A stretch of DNA of 64,000 nt, taken from positions 2,300,356 to 2,364,355 of the forward strand of contig NZ_KE124774.1 in the NCBI RefSeq assembly GCF_000188155.2. The letters run 5' to 3'. This DNA is from Methylocystis sp. ATCC 49242. Lineage in GTDB: Bacteria; Pseudomonadota; Alphaproteobacteria; Rhizobiales; Beijerinckiaceae. Each line of letters opens with the position of its first letter. Positions within the stretch are counted from its first letter, which is position 1. This document shows positions 8,079 to 16,210 of this stretch, piece by piece. The notes under the pieces were generated by a model. It was not told the origin of the DNA. It searched no databases and saw only the letters and a program-made list of their open reading frames with translations. The position numbers and the translations under genes are program-made.

Positions 8079-9380
8079 TTACTCCGCCTCGACATCCACG
8101 GGCGCGGGCCCGGTCTCGCGGTCGAGCTTGGGCGTGCGCTTGAAGGTCGATTTGCGGCCGCGCAGCGTCTGCAGGATTTTCGCGCCATTGGCGAAGGCGA
8201 GATAGATGAAGAGCGGCGGCACCGACCCGACGGTTTTGGCGTAATCCGCCACCGTGCCGCGCTTGAGCGCGAGATAGGGCGGCAGCGTCATGCCGAGGGC
8301 GACCATCAGCGTCATCACGACGACGAGCTCTAGTATGCCGTAGTAGGGCGCGAGCGAACCGTGAAGGATCGCGCCGATCACGAAGGCGATCAGGCCGATC
8401 GCGGCGGCCGGGAAAAAGATCTGATGGGCGATGAGCGAAATCGCCAGCACGCGCTTGGACAGGCTCCAGGGCGATCGCCAGATCGGAACGATGGTCTTCT
8501 GCGCGACCTGCACGAAACCGTTGGACCAGCGCCGCTGCTGGCGGCGGAAGTCGCGGATGCCCTCCGGCACCTGGCCGGGAATCGGCGGCTCCGAAACGAA
8601 GAGGCCGTGCCAGCCCTTGAGTTCGGCGCGCACGGTGAGATCGAGGTCTTCGCATAGCGAATAATCCGACCAGCCGCCCGCGTCCTCGATCGTCGCGCGA
8701 CGCCAGATCCCGCCCGTGCCATTGAACTGGAAGAGCCAGCCGGCGTGAGCGCGCGAGCGCTGCTCGATCATGTAATGCCCGTCCTGCACCAAGCCCTGCG
8801 CACGGGTGAGCCAGTTGGTTTCGTAATTCTGGAATTCGCAGCGCGACTGCACGAAGCCCGCGCGGTCGTCGGTGAGAAAGAGCGGCACGGTGCGCCTGAG
8901 CCAGTTCGGCGGCGGACGGAAGTCCGCGTCCAGCATGGCGATGAAGGGCTCGTCCGTCAGCGTGAGGCCATGGGCGCAGGCGCCGGCCTTGAAGCCGGAG
9001 CGATCCGCCCGGCGGACATGGTCGATCACCGTTCCGCCCGCGCGCAACTCCTCCGCCACGGCCGCGGCGCGCGCGCTCGTCTCGTCAGTGGAATCGTCGA
9101 GGAGCTGAATGCGGAGCTTGTCCTTCGGCCAGTCGAGCTGCGCGACGCAGCGCAGCGACTGCTCGGTGACGAGCGGCTCGTTGAACACGGGGATCTGCAG
9201 CAGCACATGCGGCAGATCGGCGTCGGCGCGCGCCGGCGCTTCGGGATCGCGCACGCCGCGCAGCTGATCATAGAGAAAGCGGCCGATCACGACGAGATAG
9301 CCGAGACCGATCGCAACGAGGATCAGGGCGCAGGCATACGCGACCGCGTCGACCAGAAATTGGAGGAGTCCGAGCAGCAA
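8079..9380 (-). CDS. Family 2 membrane glycosyltransferase, beta-glycan/glucomannan-synthase-like
   Basis: 433-residue inner-membrane GT2 enzyme. One or two N-terminal helices precede a cytosolic GT-A domain with LDDSTDET, the metal-binding MLDADF, EDLDL and the QQRRW motif, in the order D, DxD, ED, QxxRW seen in processive or CslA-like synthases. About four C-terminal membrane helices follow. It is the last gene of the seven-gene acyl/glycosyl operon, 4 nt after the GT21 gene. Substrate unknown; a glycan extension step on a lipid made by the upstream genes would fit (inference). Confidence 0.82.
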   Translation of the reverse strand: MLLGLLQFLVDAVAYACALILVAIGLGYLVVIGRFLYDQLRGVRDPEAPARADADLPHVLLQIPVFNEPLVTEQSLRCVAQLDWPKDKLRIQLLDDSTDETSARAAAVAEELRAGGTVIDHVRRADRSGFKAGACAHGLTLTDEPFIAMLDADFRPPPNWLRRTVPLFLTDDRAGFVQSRCEFQNYETNWLTRAQGLVQDGHYMIEQRSRAHAGWLFQFNGTGGIWRRATIEDAGGWSDYSLCEDLDLTVRAELKGWHGLFVSEPPIPGQVPEGIRDFRRQQRRWSNGFVQVAQKTIVPIWRSPWSLSKRVLAISLIAHQIFFPAAAIGLIAFVIGAILHGSLAPYYGILELVVVMTLMVALGMTLPPYLALKRGTVADYAKTVGSVPPLFIYLAFANGAKILQTLRGRKSTFKRTPKLDRETGPAPVDVEAE

Positions 9381-9384
9381 AAGG

Positions 9385-10545
9385 CTATCCTTCTTCGTGC
9401 GGGGTCGGCGCCGGCTGCGCAGCCGCGCGCGCGTGGACCGTATCCTTCGCCCAGACCACCCGGTCGGTCATCCAGGCGTTCACCCAGACCGCAAGCATCA
9501 TCGCCTCGCGTATAATGAAAACCGCGGGCGCCGCGTAAGATAACTGCCATCCTTTTGCCATGGAAAGCAATGTCTCCAAAGCAAACCACACCGCAAATGT
9601 GACGAGCGCCCCCGAAATCGGGCTCAAATCGACCATCGGCGCGGCGACGGCGCCCGCCGCAACCGCTGGAAGAGCTTGGCAGATCGGCTCCGCGAGGAAG
9701 GAAATCAGCTCGTCGTTGCGGCGTATGACGCTCCAGCGCAATTGACGGTTGTAGACATCGCCGAATTCGCGCGCGCCAAGCTCCTGCCGCACCGGCCGAT
9801 GTGAAAAAACGGGTTTCTGACCGATTCGCCGCATGGCCTTGGCGAGGGCGTTGTCCTCGCCGACGGTGTGCGAAATGGCGCCGAAGCCGCCGGCCCGAAG
9901 GAAGTCCGAGCGGCGAAAGAGCATGATCTTGCCGACGCCGTGCCCCTGCCCGAGACAGGAGGCGAGGAACAGCATGCGCGCATGCGGCCCGTTGATGATC
10001 GCCGCCTCGACATGGGCGGCGAAATTGTCGAGCCGCGCGCAATAGGGAATGGCGCAGACGAGGCCCACATCGTCATTGAGCTGTTTGAGATGCTCCGCGA
10101 GCGCGTCCGGCTCCAGCAGGACATTGGCGTCCTTCATGAAGATGACGTCGTTTTCGGCCTGCATGAAAGGCGCATACAGATTGTCCACCTTCGGGCTCGC
10201 CGCGAATTTCGCGGTCGAGCGAAGGATGCGGGCGGGAACGTCCGGATGGCGGGCGAAGATCTCCCGCATCTTCGCGACGGCGGGCAAGGCGAGATCGGCG
10301 GCCGCGACCGTCACTTTGAAATCCGGATAGTCCTGCGCCAGCGCCGATTCCTGCGTGCGCTCGAACTCCTCCTCCAGCAGTTTCACCGGCAGCACGATCG
10401 AGACCGGCGGCTGGTCGCGCCGCCTCGCGCGCCGCGCCGCGAGCCAGGGCTGCGCGATCGTGGCGACGACGGAAATGACCAGAAGCGCGATCGCGACCAC
10501 CCAATAGACGGCTGCAAACCACATGAGGGCGAGACCCGCCGTCAC
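9385..10545 (-). CDS. Ceramide-glucosyltransferase-like GT21 family protein
   Basis: 386-residue membrane glycosyltransferase. It has an N-terminal helix, a GT-A domain with MKDANV (D2) and GEDNALAK (D3), the terminal RQLRW (the Q/RxxRW signature), and a hydrophobic C-terminus of about two to three helices. HpnI of hopanoid clusters belongs to the same family, but no hopanoid gene is present here. The GTG start at 10545 overlaps the SDR stop by 4 nt (GTGA); the first ATG is at 10524, seven codons later. The family glycosylates lipid alcohols such as ceramide, so a lipid acceptor produced by the operon's acyl module is plausible. Confidence 0.78.
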   Translation of the reverse strand: MTAGLALMWFAAVYWVVAIALLVISVVATIAQPWLAARRARRRDQPPVSIVLPVKLLEEEFERTQESALAQDYPDFKVTVAAADLALPAVAKMREIFARHPDVPARILRSTAKFAASPKVDNLYAPFMQAENDVIFMKDANVLLEPDALAEHLKQLNDDVGLVCAIPYCARLDNFAAHVEAAIINGPHARMLFLASCLGQGHGVGKIMLFRRSDFLRAGGFGAISHTVGEDNALAKAMRRIGQKPVFSHRPVRQELGAREFGDVYNRQLRWSVIRRNDELISFLAEPICQALPAVAAGAVAAPMVDLSPISGALVTFAVWFALETLLSMAKGWQLSYAAPAVFIIREAMMLAVWVNAWMTDRVVWAKDTVHARAAAQPAPTPHEEG

Positions 10546-11333
10546 GACGGTTCGCGCTCGCTGGTTTCGGGCACCTCGACATGGAAGCGCCGCATGACGC
10601 TGTCGACCAGACCCGACGGCAAAAGGGTGAAGAAGCGCATTGCGAAATACATGTATCGCGGAAAGGCGATGACGTTCTTTCTTCGCTCCAGTCCGCGCTT
10701 GATGATTTGCGCCGCCTTCTCGTCCGAGATCGCGCCCGGCTGCCAGGACTTGGTGCGCGCCGACATGGGCGTCTCGACGAAGCCCGGAACAATCAGACTG
10801 ACCCGGACGCCGTGCGGCGCCAGCCGTCCGCGCAGGCAGTCGGCCCACATGTGAACGCTGGCCTTGGCCGCGCAATAGGAGGGCGAATAGGGAAGGCTGC
10901 GCACGCCCGCCATGGAGCCGACGATGACGATCTGCCCCCGCCCGCGGTCGCACATGGCCTCGATCGCGGGCTCGACCGTGTTGAAGACGCCCGCCACATT
11001 GATCGCCAGCATGGCCCGCACGGCTTCCGGCGTCTCCAGAACCTGCCCGGGCGAGAGCCCGGTGGCCACGCCCGCGTTGGCGAAGAGCACGTCAATCGGC
11101 CGCGCCGCATGGGCGGCCTGCACGAGCCTCGCCATGGCTTCACGGTCGCGCACGTCGGCGACGCGCGTCTCGACATCCGAGGCGCCCGCCGCGCGGCAGG
11201 CCTCCGCCGCGGCCTCGAGCCGCGTCCTGTCGCGCCCGAGGAGGCAGAGGCTCGCGCCATCCCTGGCGTATGCGAGCGCCAGCGCGCGGCCGATGCCGCT
11301 CGAGGCGCCGGTGATGAGAAGTCGCAGGGTCAT
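10542..11333 (-). CDS. Short-chain dehydrogenase/reductase, probable ketoreductase of the acyl module
   Basis: 263-residue classical SDR: TGASSGIG cofactor loop at the N-terminus, FANAGVA, catalytic Ser in VGSMAG and YCAAK active site. The C-terminus is longer than FabG and hydrophobic/basic (YMYFAMRFFTLLP), suggesting membrane association as in 3-ketodihydrosphingosine reductases. The start at 11333 overlaps the MaoC stop (ATGA). In this operon it would supply the beta-keto reduction step between ketosynthase and dehydratase (inference). Confidence 0.82.
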   Translation of the reverse strand: MTLRLLITGASSGIGRALALAYARDGASLCLLGRDRTRLEAAAEACRAAGASDVETRVADVRDREAMARLVQAAHAARPIDVLFANAGVATGLSPGQVLETPEAVRAMLAINVAGVFNTVEPAIEAMCDRGRGQIVIVGSMAGVRSLPYSPSYCAAKASVHMWADCLRGRLAPHGVRVSLIVPGFVETPMSARTKSWQPGAISDEKAAQIIKRGLERRKNVIAFPRYMYFAMRFFTLLPSGLVDSVMRRFHVEVPETSEREPS

Positions 11334-11737
11334 GCTCCGGAAGTCGCGGGTCGCAGCGTCGCCTCGCCGATGATCCCCGGCGTGCGCGCCGCGCCATGGG
11401 CGAAAAGGCGCAGGAAAACCTCCGTCTCCGATGCGCGCAGGACGCGGCCGGAGAGCGTCACTGTCTCGCCACGCAGGATCGGCTGGATGAATTTGCCCGA
11501 AAGCCCGACCAGAACGAGGTCGCCGCGCCATTTCTTCAGCATCGGCTCGAAGGCCGCGAGCAGCTTCATTCCATGCACCGGCGGCGCGGCGAGGCCGATC
11601 TTCGCCGCGAGCGAATCGTCGAGATGCAGCGGATTGTCGTCGCCCGAGACCGCCGCATAACGCTCGAGCGCCTGCGCGTCGAAGGGGCCGATCACAGTCT
11701 CCGGCAGCTTGTCGCCGACCTTGATCGCGACGCTCAT
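11330..11737 (-). CDS. MaoC-like (R)-specific hydratase/dehydratase, catalytic hot-dog subunit
   Basis: 135-residue single hot-dog protein with the hydratase-2 signature GDDNPLHLD (D33/D34, N35, H38) followed by PPVHGM. These supply the catalytic Asp and His of MaoC/(R)-enoyl hydratases. It overlaps its upstream partner, a second hot-dog protein lacking this motif, by 4 nt. The pair resembles the non-catalytic and catalytic halves of heterodimeric dehydratases such as mycobacterial HadAB (analogy, not shown). Confidence 0.8.
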   Translation of the reverse strand: MSVAIKVGDKLPETVIGPFDAQALERYAAVSGDDNPLHLDDSLAAKIGLAAPPVHGMKLLAAFEPMLKKWRGDLVLVGLSGKFIQPILRGETVTLSGRVLRASETEVFLRLFAHGAARTPGIIGEATLRPATSGA

Positions 11738-12132
11738 GATGCGCTCCCCAGTCCCGCGCGCGGCACGAGGCGCAGCACGGTCTCGATTCGCGCGACGCGC
11801 CCGCCGGCCGGCGTCGCGACAGTCGCTTCGAGGACGAGGCGCGGCGGCGTTTCCTCGCGTCGCATCGTCACCGACACATCATAGCTCTCGCCCGCGACGA
11901 GCGGCGTCTCATTGTCGAAGCTCTGCGATTCATGGACGGGCACGACGTCCAGCGCCGCGCACAAATCCTTCACCCGGTCGAAAAGCGCGGGATCAGTCAG
12001 CCAGAGGGCCGGATAGCAGAGCGGGGGCGCGCCGCTCCCGTCGCCCCCCGTCTCGAGTCCATAGGCGCGCGCCCGCTCGGGGTCGACGCGAAGCCTGAAT
12101 GGTCCGAGCGTGGTCGGCGCGTCAGGCGGCAT
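11734..12132 (-). CDS. Non-catalytic hot-dog protein, MaoC N-terminal-domain-like
   Basis: 132-residue protein with the pattern of a MaoC-like N-terminal hot-dog: a YPALWLTD segment near residue 40, then strands VAGESYDVSV and PRLVLEATV. It lacks the D-x-N-x-x-H catalytic motif. It sits between the ketosynthase (11-nt overlap) and the catalytic MaoC protein (4-nt overlap). The likely role is the substrate-binding partner of a two-subunit dehydratase. Family assignment rests on fold-level pattern only. Confidence 0.6.
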   Translation of the reverse strand: MPPDAPTTLGPFRLRVDPERARAYGLETGGDGSGAPPLCYPALWLTDPALFDRVKDLCAALDVVPVHESQSFDNETPLVAGESYDVSVTMRREETPPRLVLEATVATPAGGRVARIETVLRLVPRAGLGSAS

Positions 12133-13354
12133 GGCGGACGATCAGCACGGCGTTGATGCCGCCGAAGGCGAAAGAATTGGACATGGCCGCGCCGATGCTG
12201 TGCGGGCGCGCCACATTGGGCACGGCGTCGATGGGGCATCGGGGATCGTGTTCGAGGAAATTGATCGTCGGCGGGACGGTCTGCTCGCGCAGCGCATGAA
12301 TCGTGATGGCGAGCTCCAGACCGCCGCTCGCTCCGAGCGCATGGCCGTGGATGGGTTTCGTCGAGGAAACGGGAACCTCTCGCCCGTAGTCGCCGAAGAC
12401 GCGCAGGATCGCTTCCGACTCCGTGATGTCGTTGGCGTGCGTCGCCGTGCCGTGGGCGTTGATGTAGTGAATGTCCCGCGCCGCGAGACCGGCGTCCGCC
12501 AGCGCGGCGGAGATGCAGCTCGAGGCCCCGTCGAGATCCGGCCGCACGGGATCCTTGGCGTCGCTCGTCGTGCCGTAGCCGGCGAGTTCGCAGAGCGGCT
12601 CATGGCCGCGCGCGCGCGCCGACTCCGCCGTCTCCAGCACGAACACGGCCGCGCCCTCGCCGAGCGACATGCCGTTGCGCCCCTTCGAGAAAGGCCGGCA
12701 GAGATTGGGGGTCATCACCCGGAGGCCCTCCCAGGCGCGGATGGTGGCGTTGATGACACACGCCTCCGCGCCGCCCACGATCGCCTTGTCGACCATGCCG
12801 GAGCGGATCATCTGCATGCCGAGGCCCACCGACTGGCTCGCCGACGAGCAGGCGCTTCCGATGGCGAAGGTGGGGCCGAGCGCCTTGAAGCGCGCGCCGA
12901 TCGTTGTCGGCATGGCGCTCGGGATCAGCTTGGGCACGCTCAGCGTCTCGGGACGCGTATGTTCAACATAATATTTGTAGATGCCGTCCTCGATGGTCGT
13001 CATGCCGCCGATGCCGGTGCCCAGAATCACGGCGGTGCGCGGCCCCGCAATGTCCATGCGGCCGAAGCCCGCCTGCGCCATCGCCTCGTCGGCTGCGACG
13101 ACGGCGAATTGCGTGAAGGGATCGCAAAAGGGCAGAACTTCCGGCTCGATATATTCGGCCGGGTCGAATTCCGGCACCTGCGCCGCGATCTTGATCCGCC
13201 CGTCATAAGGCCGCTCGGTCTTCAGCTCGCGAACCTGGCTGACGCCGTCGCGGGCAGCCTCCCACAGCTTGCGCGCGCCGACGCCGGAGGCGCAGACCGC
13301 GCCCATGCCGGAGATGACGACGCGGCGTCCTCCGTCCGCCCGCGAATCCGCCAT
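12122..13354 (-). CDS. Beta-ketoacyl-ACP synthase (KAS II/FabF- or NodE-like)
   Basis: 410-residue condensing enzyme with the full Cys-His-His set: C169 in SACSSA, H301 in NAHGTATH and H338 with K333 in KPIHGHALGA. The sequence is complete and close to FabF length. It starts directly after the stop of a dedicated acyl carrier protein gene and is coupled to dehydratase and reductase genes, so it probably elongates a specialised acyl chain rather than serving housekeeping fatty acid synthesis. The dedicated ACP plus KAS arrangement recalls NodF-NodE and the AcpXL clusters, but neither nod nor lpxXL-type genes are here. Confidence 0.88.
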   Translation of the reverse strand: MADSRADGGRRVVISGMGAVCASGVGARKLWEAARDGVSQVRELKTERPYDGRIKIAAQVPEFDPAEYIEPEVLPFCDPFTQFAVVAADEAMAQAGFGRMDIAGPRTAVILGTGIGGMTTIEDGIYKYYVEHTRPETLSVPKLIPSAMPTTIGARFKALGPTFAIGSACSSASQSVGLGMQMIRSGMVDKAIVGGAEACVINATIRAWEGLRVMTPNLCRPFSKGRNGMSLGEGAAVFVLETAESARARGHEPLCELAGYGTTSDAKDPVRPDLDGASSCISAALADAGLAARDIHYINAHGTATHANDITESEAILRVFGDYGREVPVSSTKPIHGHALGASGGLELAITIHALREQTVPPTINFLEHDPRCPIDAVPNVARPHSIGAAMSNSFAFGGINAVLIVRHAA

Positions 13355-13630
13355 TTACTGGTTCTCACGCTCTTTCTGGATGTGCTCGGCGATGGCGCTG
13401 ATCAGGCTCTCCACCGTCTTCGCCTCCTGCAGCGACCCGTCCATGGGGATGTAGACGTTGAATTTTTCCTCCAGCGCCGTGAGGATCATGACGATGTCGA
13501 CCGATTTCAGGTCGAGGCTCTCGATTGTCGCGTCGGGCGTGACCTTGGTGCGGTCCACCATGCCCTCGGAAGCGATCACTTCGATGATTTCTTCCTTGAG
13601 CCTGGCGATGTCTTGCGGATTATCTGTCAC
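13355..13630 (-). CDS. Specialised acyl carrier protein
   Basis: 91-residue acidic four-helix carrier protein. The phosphopantetheine serine is S43 in DLKSVD, replacing the DSLD of housekeeping AcpP. The next helix begins IVMILTALEEKF, as in family members. It is the first gene of the seven-gene operon running to 8079 and abuts the ketosynthase with no gap, so it likely carries the growing chain for that enzyme. The sequence is clearly different from both canonical AcpP and AcpXL, marking a dedicated pathway. Confidence 0.88.
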   Translation of the reverse strand: MTDNPQDIARLKEEIIEVIASEGMVDRTKVTPDATIESLDLKSVDIVMILTALEEKFNVYIPMDGSLQEAKTVESLISAIAEHIQKERENQ

Positions 13631-13913
13631 GAATCCCTCCGTTAGGGGTCTGGCCGTCTGAAAAGGCGACGGCGGCCGCGCGGCGCATTGACGCAGGGCG
13701 TCGGGATCTGGCCCGGATGGGCGGCGACCCGCGCGGCGACTGGCGCGGTCGAGCCCCGCAGGCCGGCGCTTCCCCCGCCCTGCGGGCGGCCTCGACTTGG
13801 TTACGGGTTTTGAACGGGAAAATAAAGCCCGACGGCTTTCTGCCGATTAGCAGTGGCCAAAAGCCGGCGCTTCGTGGCAAAAGGCGCGCAAAACATGAGG
13901 GGTCGAGACCAAA

Positions 13914-15779
13914 ATGACTGCGCATGAGACAGCGATCGCCGGAGTTTTTCCACAGCCGACCGAAGAACAATGGCGCAAACTCGTCGACAAGGCGCTGAAA
14001 GGCGCGTCCTTCGACACGCTCGTCTCGAAGACCTATGGCGGCGTCGCTCTCGCCCCGCTCTACCCCCGCGCGGCCGCCGCCGGCCCGCGCGCTCTGCGCC
14101 GCACCCCCGGCCGCTGGTCGATCCTCGGCCGCGTCGATCTCGCCGACGCTGACGCCGCCAACCGCTTCGCCATCGAGGACCTCGAAGGCGGCGCCGATGG
14201 TCTGCATATCGTCTTCGCGGGCTCTCAGGGCGCCTATGGCGGCGGCCTGACGAGCGACAGCGACGAGACGATCGGGCGTCTCCTCGCCAATGTCCGGCTG
14301 GATTACGGCATCCCGGTGCTGGTCGAGGCGTCGCCCCGCGCGCCCGGCGCCGCCGCGGCGATCATCCGCCTCGTCGACAGCCAGCACATCGACCCGTCCA
14401 TCACCCGGATCTCTCTGGGCTACGACCCGCTCGGCCTGCAAGCGCTGCACGGCTTCGCGCCGGCGCCATGGCCGCAAGAGTCCAAGTCCTTCGCCGCCGC
14501 CGCCAAAGCCGCGGCCGCTGCCGGGTTCACGAGCGGCGCCGTCGTCGCCGACGCAAGGGTGATCCACGCCGCCGGCGGCGAGGAGACGCAGGAGCTCGCT
14601 TTCGCCCTTTCGGCGGCGGTCGCCTATCTGCGCGCGCTGGCCGACAATGGCCTCGATCTCGAAACCGCCCGCGCGCTCATCGCCTTCCGCCTCGCCGCCG
14701 ACGCCGACGAATTCCTGGGCGTCGCGAAGTTCCGCGCGATCCGCCGCCTCTGGGCGCGCGTCGAGGAGGCCTGCGGCCTCACGCCGAAACCGGCGCTGAT
14801 CTTCGCGGAGACCGCCTGGCGCATGATGTCGCGTCGCGACCCGTGGAACAACATTTTGCGCGGAACGCTCGCGACCTTCTCGGCGGCCATCGGCGGCGCC
14901 GACACGATCACCGTCCTGCCCTTCACGCAGGCGCTCGGCGCGCCGGACAGCTTCGCCCATCGCCTCGCCCGCGACACGCAGCTGGTCCTTCAGGACGAAT
15001 CCCATATCGACGTTGTCGACGATCCGACGAGCGGCGCCGGCGGTTTTGAGACGCTGACGCAGGAGCTTTGCGAGCGCGCATGGGCCGCGTTCCAGCAGAT
15101 CGAGGCCGAGGGTGGATTGCCCGCCTCGCTGGAGAAGGGAACCTTCCAGGGCCGCGTGGCGGAGACCGCCGGCGAGCGAGCGAAAAAGGTCGCGCGCGCC
15201 CGTGAGAAGATCATCGGAGCCAATGAGTTCCCGGATATCCACGAAAAGGCGCTCGATGTGCTGGCGCCCTTCGACGCCTCACGCCAGAACGCCGAGGCGC
15301 CGGCCGGCGCGCCGAAGACGGCGGCGCTCGCGCCCCGCCGCCTCTCCGAGCCTTTCGAGCGGCTGCGCGACGCGTCCGACGCCCATGCCGCAAAAACAGG
15401 CGCCCGCCCGCGCGTCTTCCTCGCCAATCTCGGCTCGGTCGCGGCTTTCACCGCGCGCGCCAATTTCGCCAAGAACTTCTTCGAGGCGGGCGGCGTCGAA
15501 GCGGTCTTCGGCCCGGAAACCGATTCGAGCGCGGAGATCGCCAGGGCTTTTCGCGATTCTGGCGCGAAACTCGCTTGCCTGTGTTCGTCGGACCGGATTT
15601 ACGGCGATATGGCGGAGGCGGTCGCTATCGCTCTCAAGGGCGCGGGCGCTAAGCTCTATCTCGCCGGCCGGCCGGGGGAACTGGAAGACCGGCTGCGCCG
15701 CTCGGGCGTCGGCGAATTCATCTATGTGGGCTGCGACATGCACGACGTGCTGCAGCGCGCCCTCGAGGAGGCCAAATGA
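13914..15779 (+). CDS. mutA: Methylmalonyl-CoA mutase small (beta) subunit
   Basis: 621-residue subunit of the adenosylcobalamin enzyme interconverting methylmalonyl- and succinyl-CoA (propionate or ethylmalonyl-CoA pathway). It has an N-terminal TIM-barrel part and a C-terminal flavodoxin-like domain (VFLANLGSVAAFTARANF). The DxHxxG cobalamin-ligand motif is absent, the normal state for the non-catalytic small subunit. The catalytic large subunit is not adjacent: the next gene is a small secreted protein overlapping by 4 nt. pccB, from the same pathway, lies 31 kb away. Weak candidate promoter elements lie near 13797-13825. Confidence 0.92.
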   Translation: MTAHETAIAGVFPQPTEEQWRKLVDKALKGASFDTLVSKTYGGVALAPLYPRAAAAGPRALRRTPGRWSILGRVDLADADAANRFAIEDLEGGADGLHIVFAGSQGAYGGGLTSDSDETIGRLLANVRLDYGIPVLVEASPRAPGAAAAIIRLVDSQHIDPSITRISLGYDPLGLQALHGFAPAPWPQESKSFAAAAKAAAAAGFTSGAVVADARVIHAAGGEETQELAFALSAAVAYLRALADNGLDLETARALIAFRLAADADEFLGVAKFRAIRRLWARVEEACGLTPKPALIFAETAWRMMSRRDPWNNILRGTLATFSAAIGGADTITVLPFTQALGAPDSFAHRLARDTQLVLQDESHIDVVDDPTSGAGGFETLTQELCERAWAAFQQIEAEGGLPASLEKGTFQGRVAETAGERAKKVARAREKIIGANEFPDIHEKALDVLAPFDASRQNAEAPAGAPKTAALAPRRLSEPFERLRDASDAHAAKTGARPRVFLANLGSVAAFTARANFAKNFFEAGGVEAVFGPETDSSAEIARAFRDSGAKLACLCSSDRIYGDMAEAVAIALKGAGAKLYLAGRPGELEDRLRRSGVGEFIYVGCDMHDVLQRALEEAK

Positions 15780-16174
15780 GGTTCTGGCTTTTGACGCTGG
15801 CGGCTTCTCTCGCCGCCAGCGGGGCCCTCGCCAAGCCGCGCAAGCCGAAACATGAAGGGGCCGAAGCGGCTGTCGCTTCCCCGGGCGACCCGAACGGCGT
15901 CTGGACGATCGAAGCGTCGACGAGCGTCGGGAATTGCCCGGCGTTGATCCCGACCGGTCTTCAGATTTCCGGGAACAGGATTGTTTCGGCGGCCGGCGCT
16001 GAAGTCTCGACCTGGGGCTATGTCGACGGCGAGGGCAACATCGTCGCGCGCTTCACGGGGAGCGGGGACCGCGTCGCGCGCTTCCATGGTCAGCTGCGCG
16101 GGGGCAAGGGCTCGGGGGCCTGGTCGTCCTCTACCGACATGTGCGGCGGCGCGTGGCGGGCGTCGCGCGGCTGA
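15776..16174 (+). CDS. Small secreted protein of unknown function
   Basis: 132 residues; a signal peptide of ~19 residues (MRFWLLTLAASLAASGALA) precedes a basic linker (KPRKPKHEG) and a compact ~95-residue domain with two cysteines (NCPAL and DMCGG) likely to form a disulfide in the periplasm. Glycine/Trp-rich strands such as NGVWTIEAS and GAWSSSTDMCGGAW suggest a small beta-barrel. The ATG overlaps the mutA stop (ATGA), so it is translated with mutA although no functional link is evident. Confidence 0.65.
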   Translation: MRFWLLTLAASLAASGALAKPRKPKHEGAEAAVASPGDPNGVWTIEASTSVGNCPALIPTGLQISGNRIVSAAGAEVSTWGYVDGEGNIVARFTGSGDRVARFHGQLRGGKGSGAWSSSTDMCGGAWRASRG

Positions 16175-16210
16175 AGCGCGCGGCGATCCCGGCCAACCGC
16201 GAATCGGCGG

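Noticed and set aside
8079-13630. Hopanoid (hpn) or AcpXL/lipid A very-long-chain cluster
   Set aside because: GT21 resembles HpnI and the ACP/KAS pair recalls AcpXL, but no squalene-hopene cyclase, hpnH/J/K, lpxXL or fabZXL-like genes are present, and the ACP motif differs.
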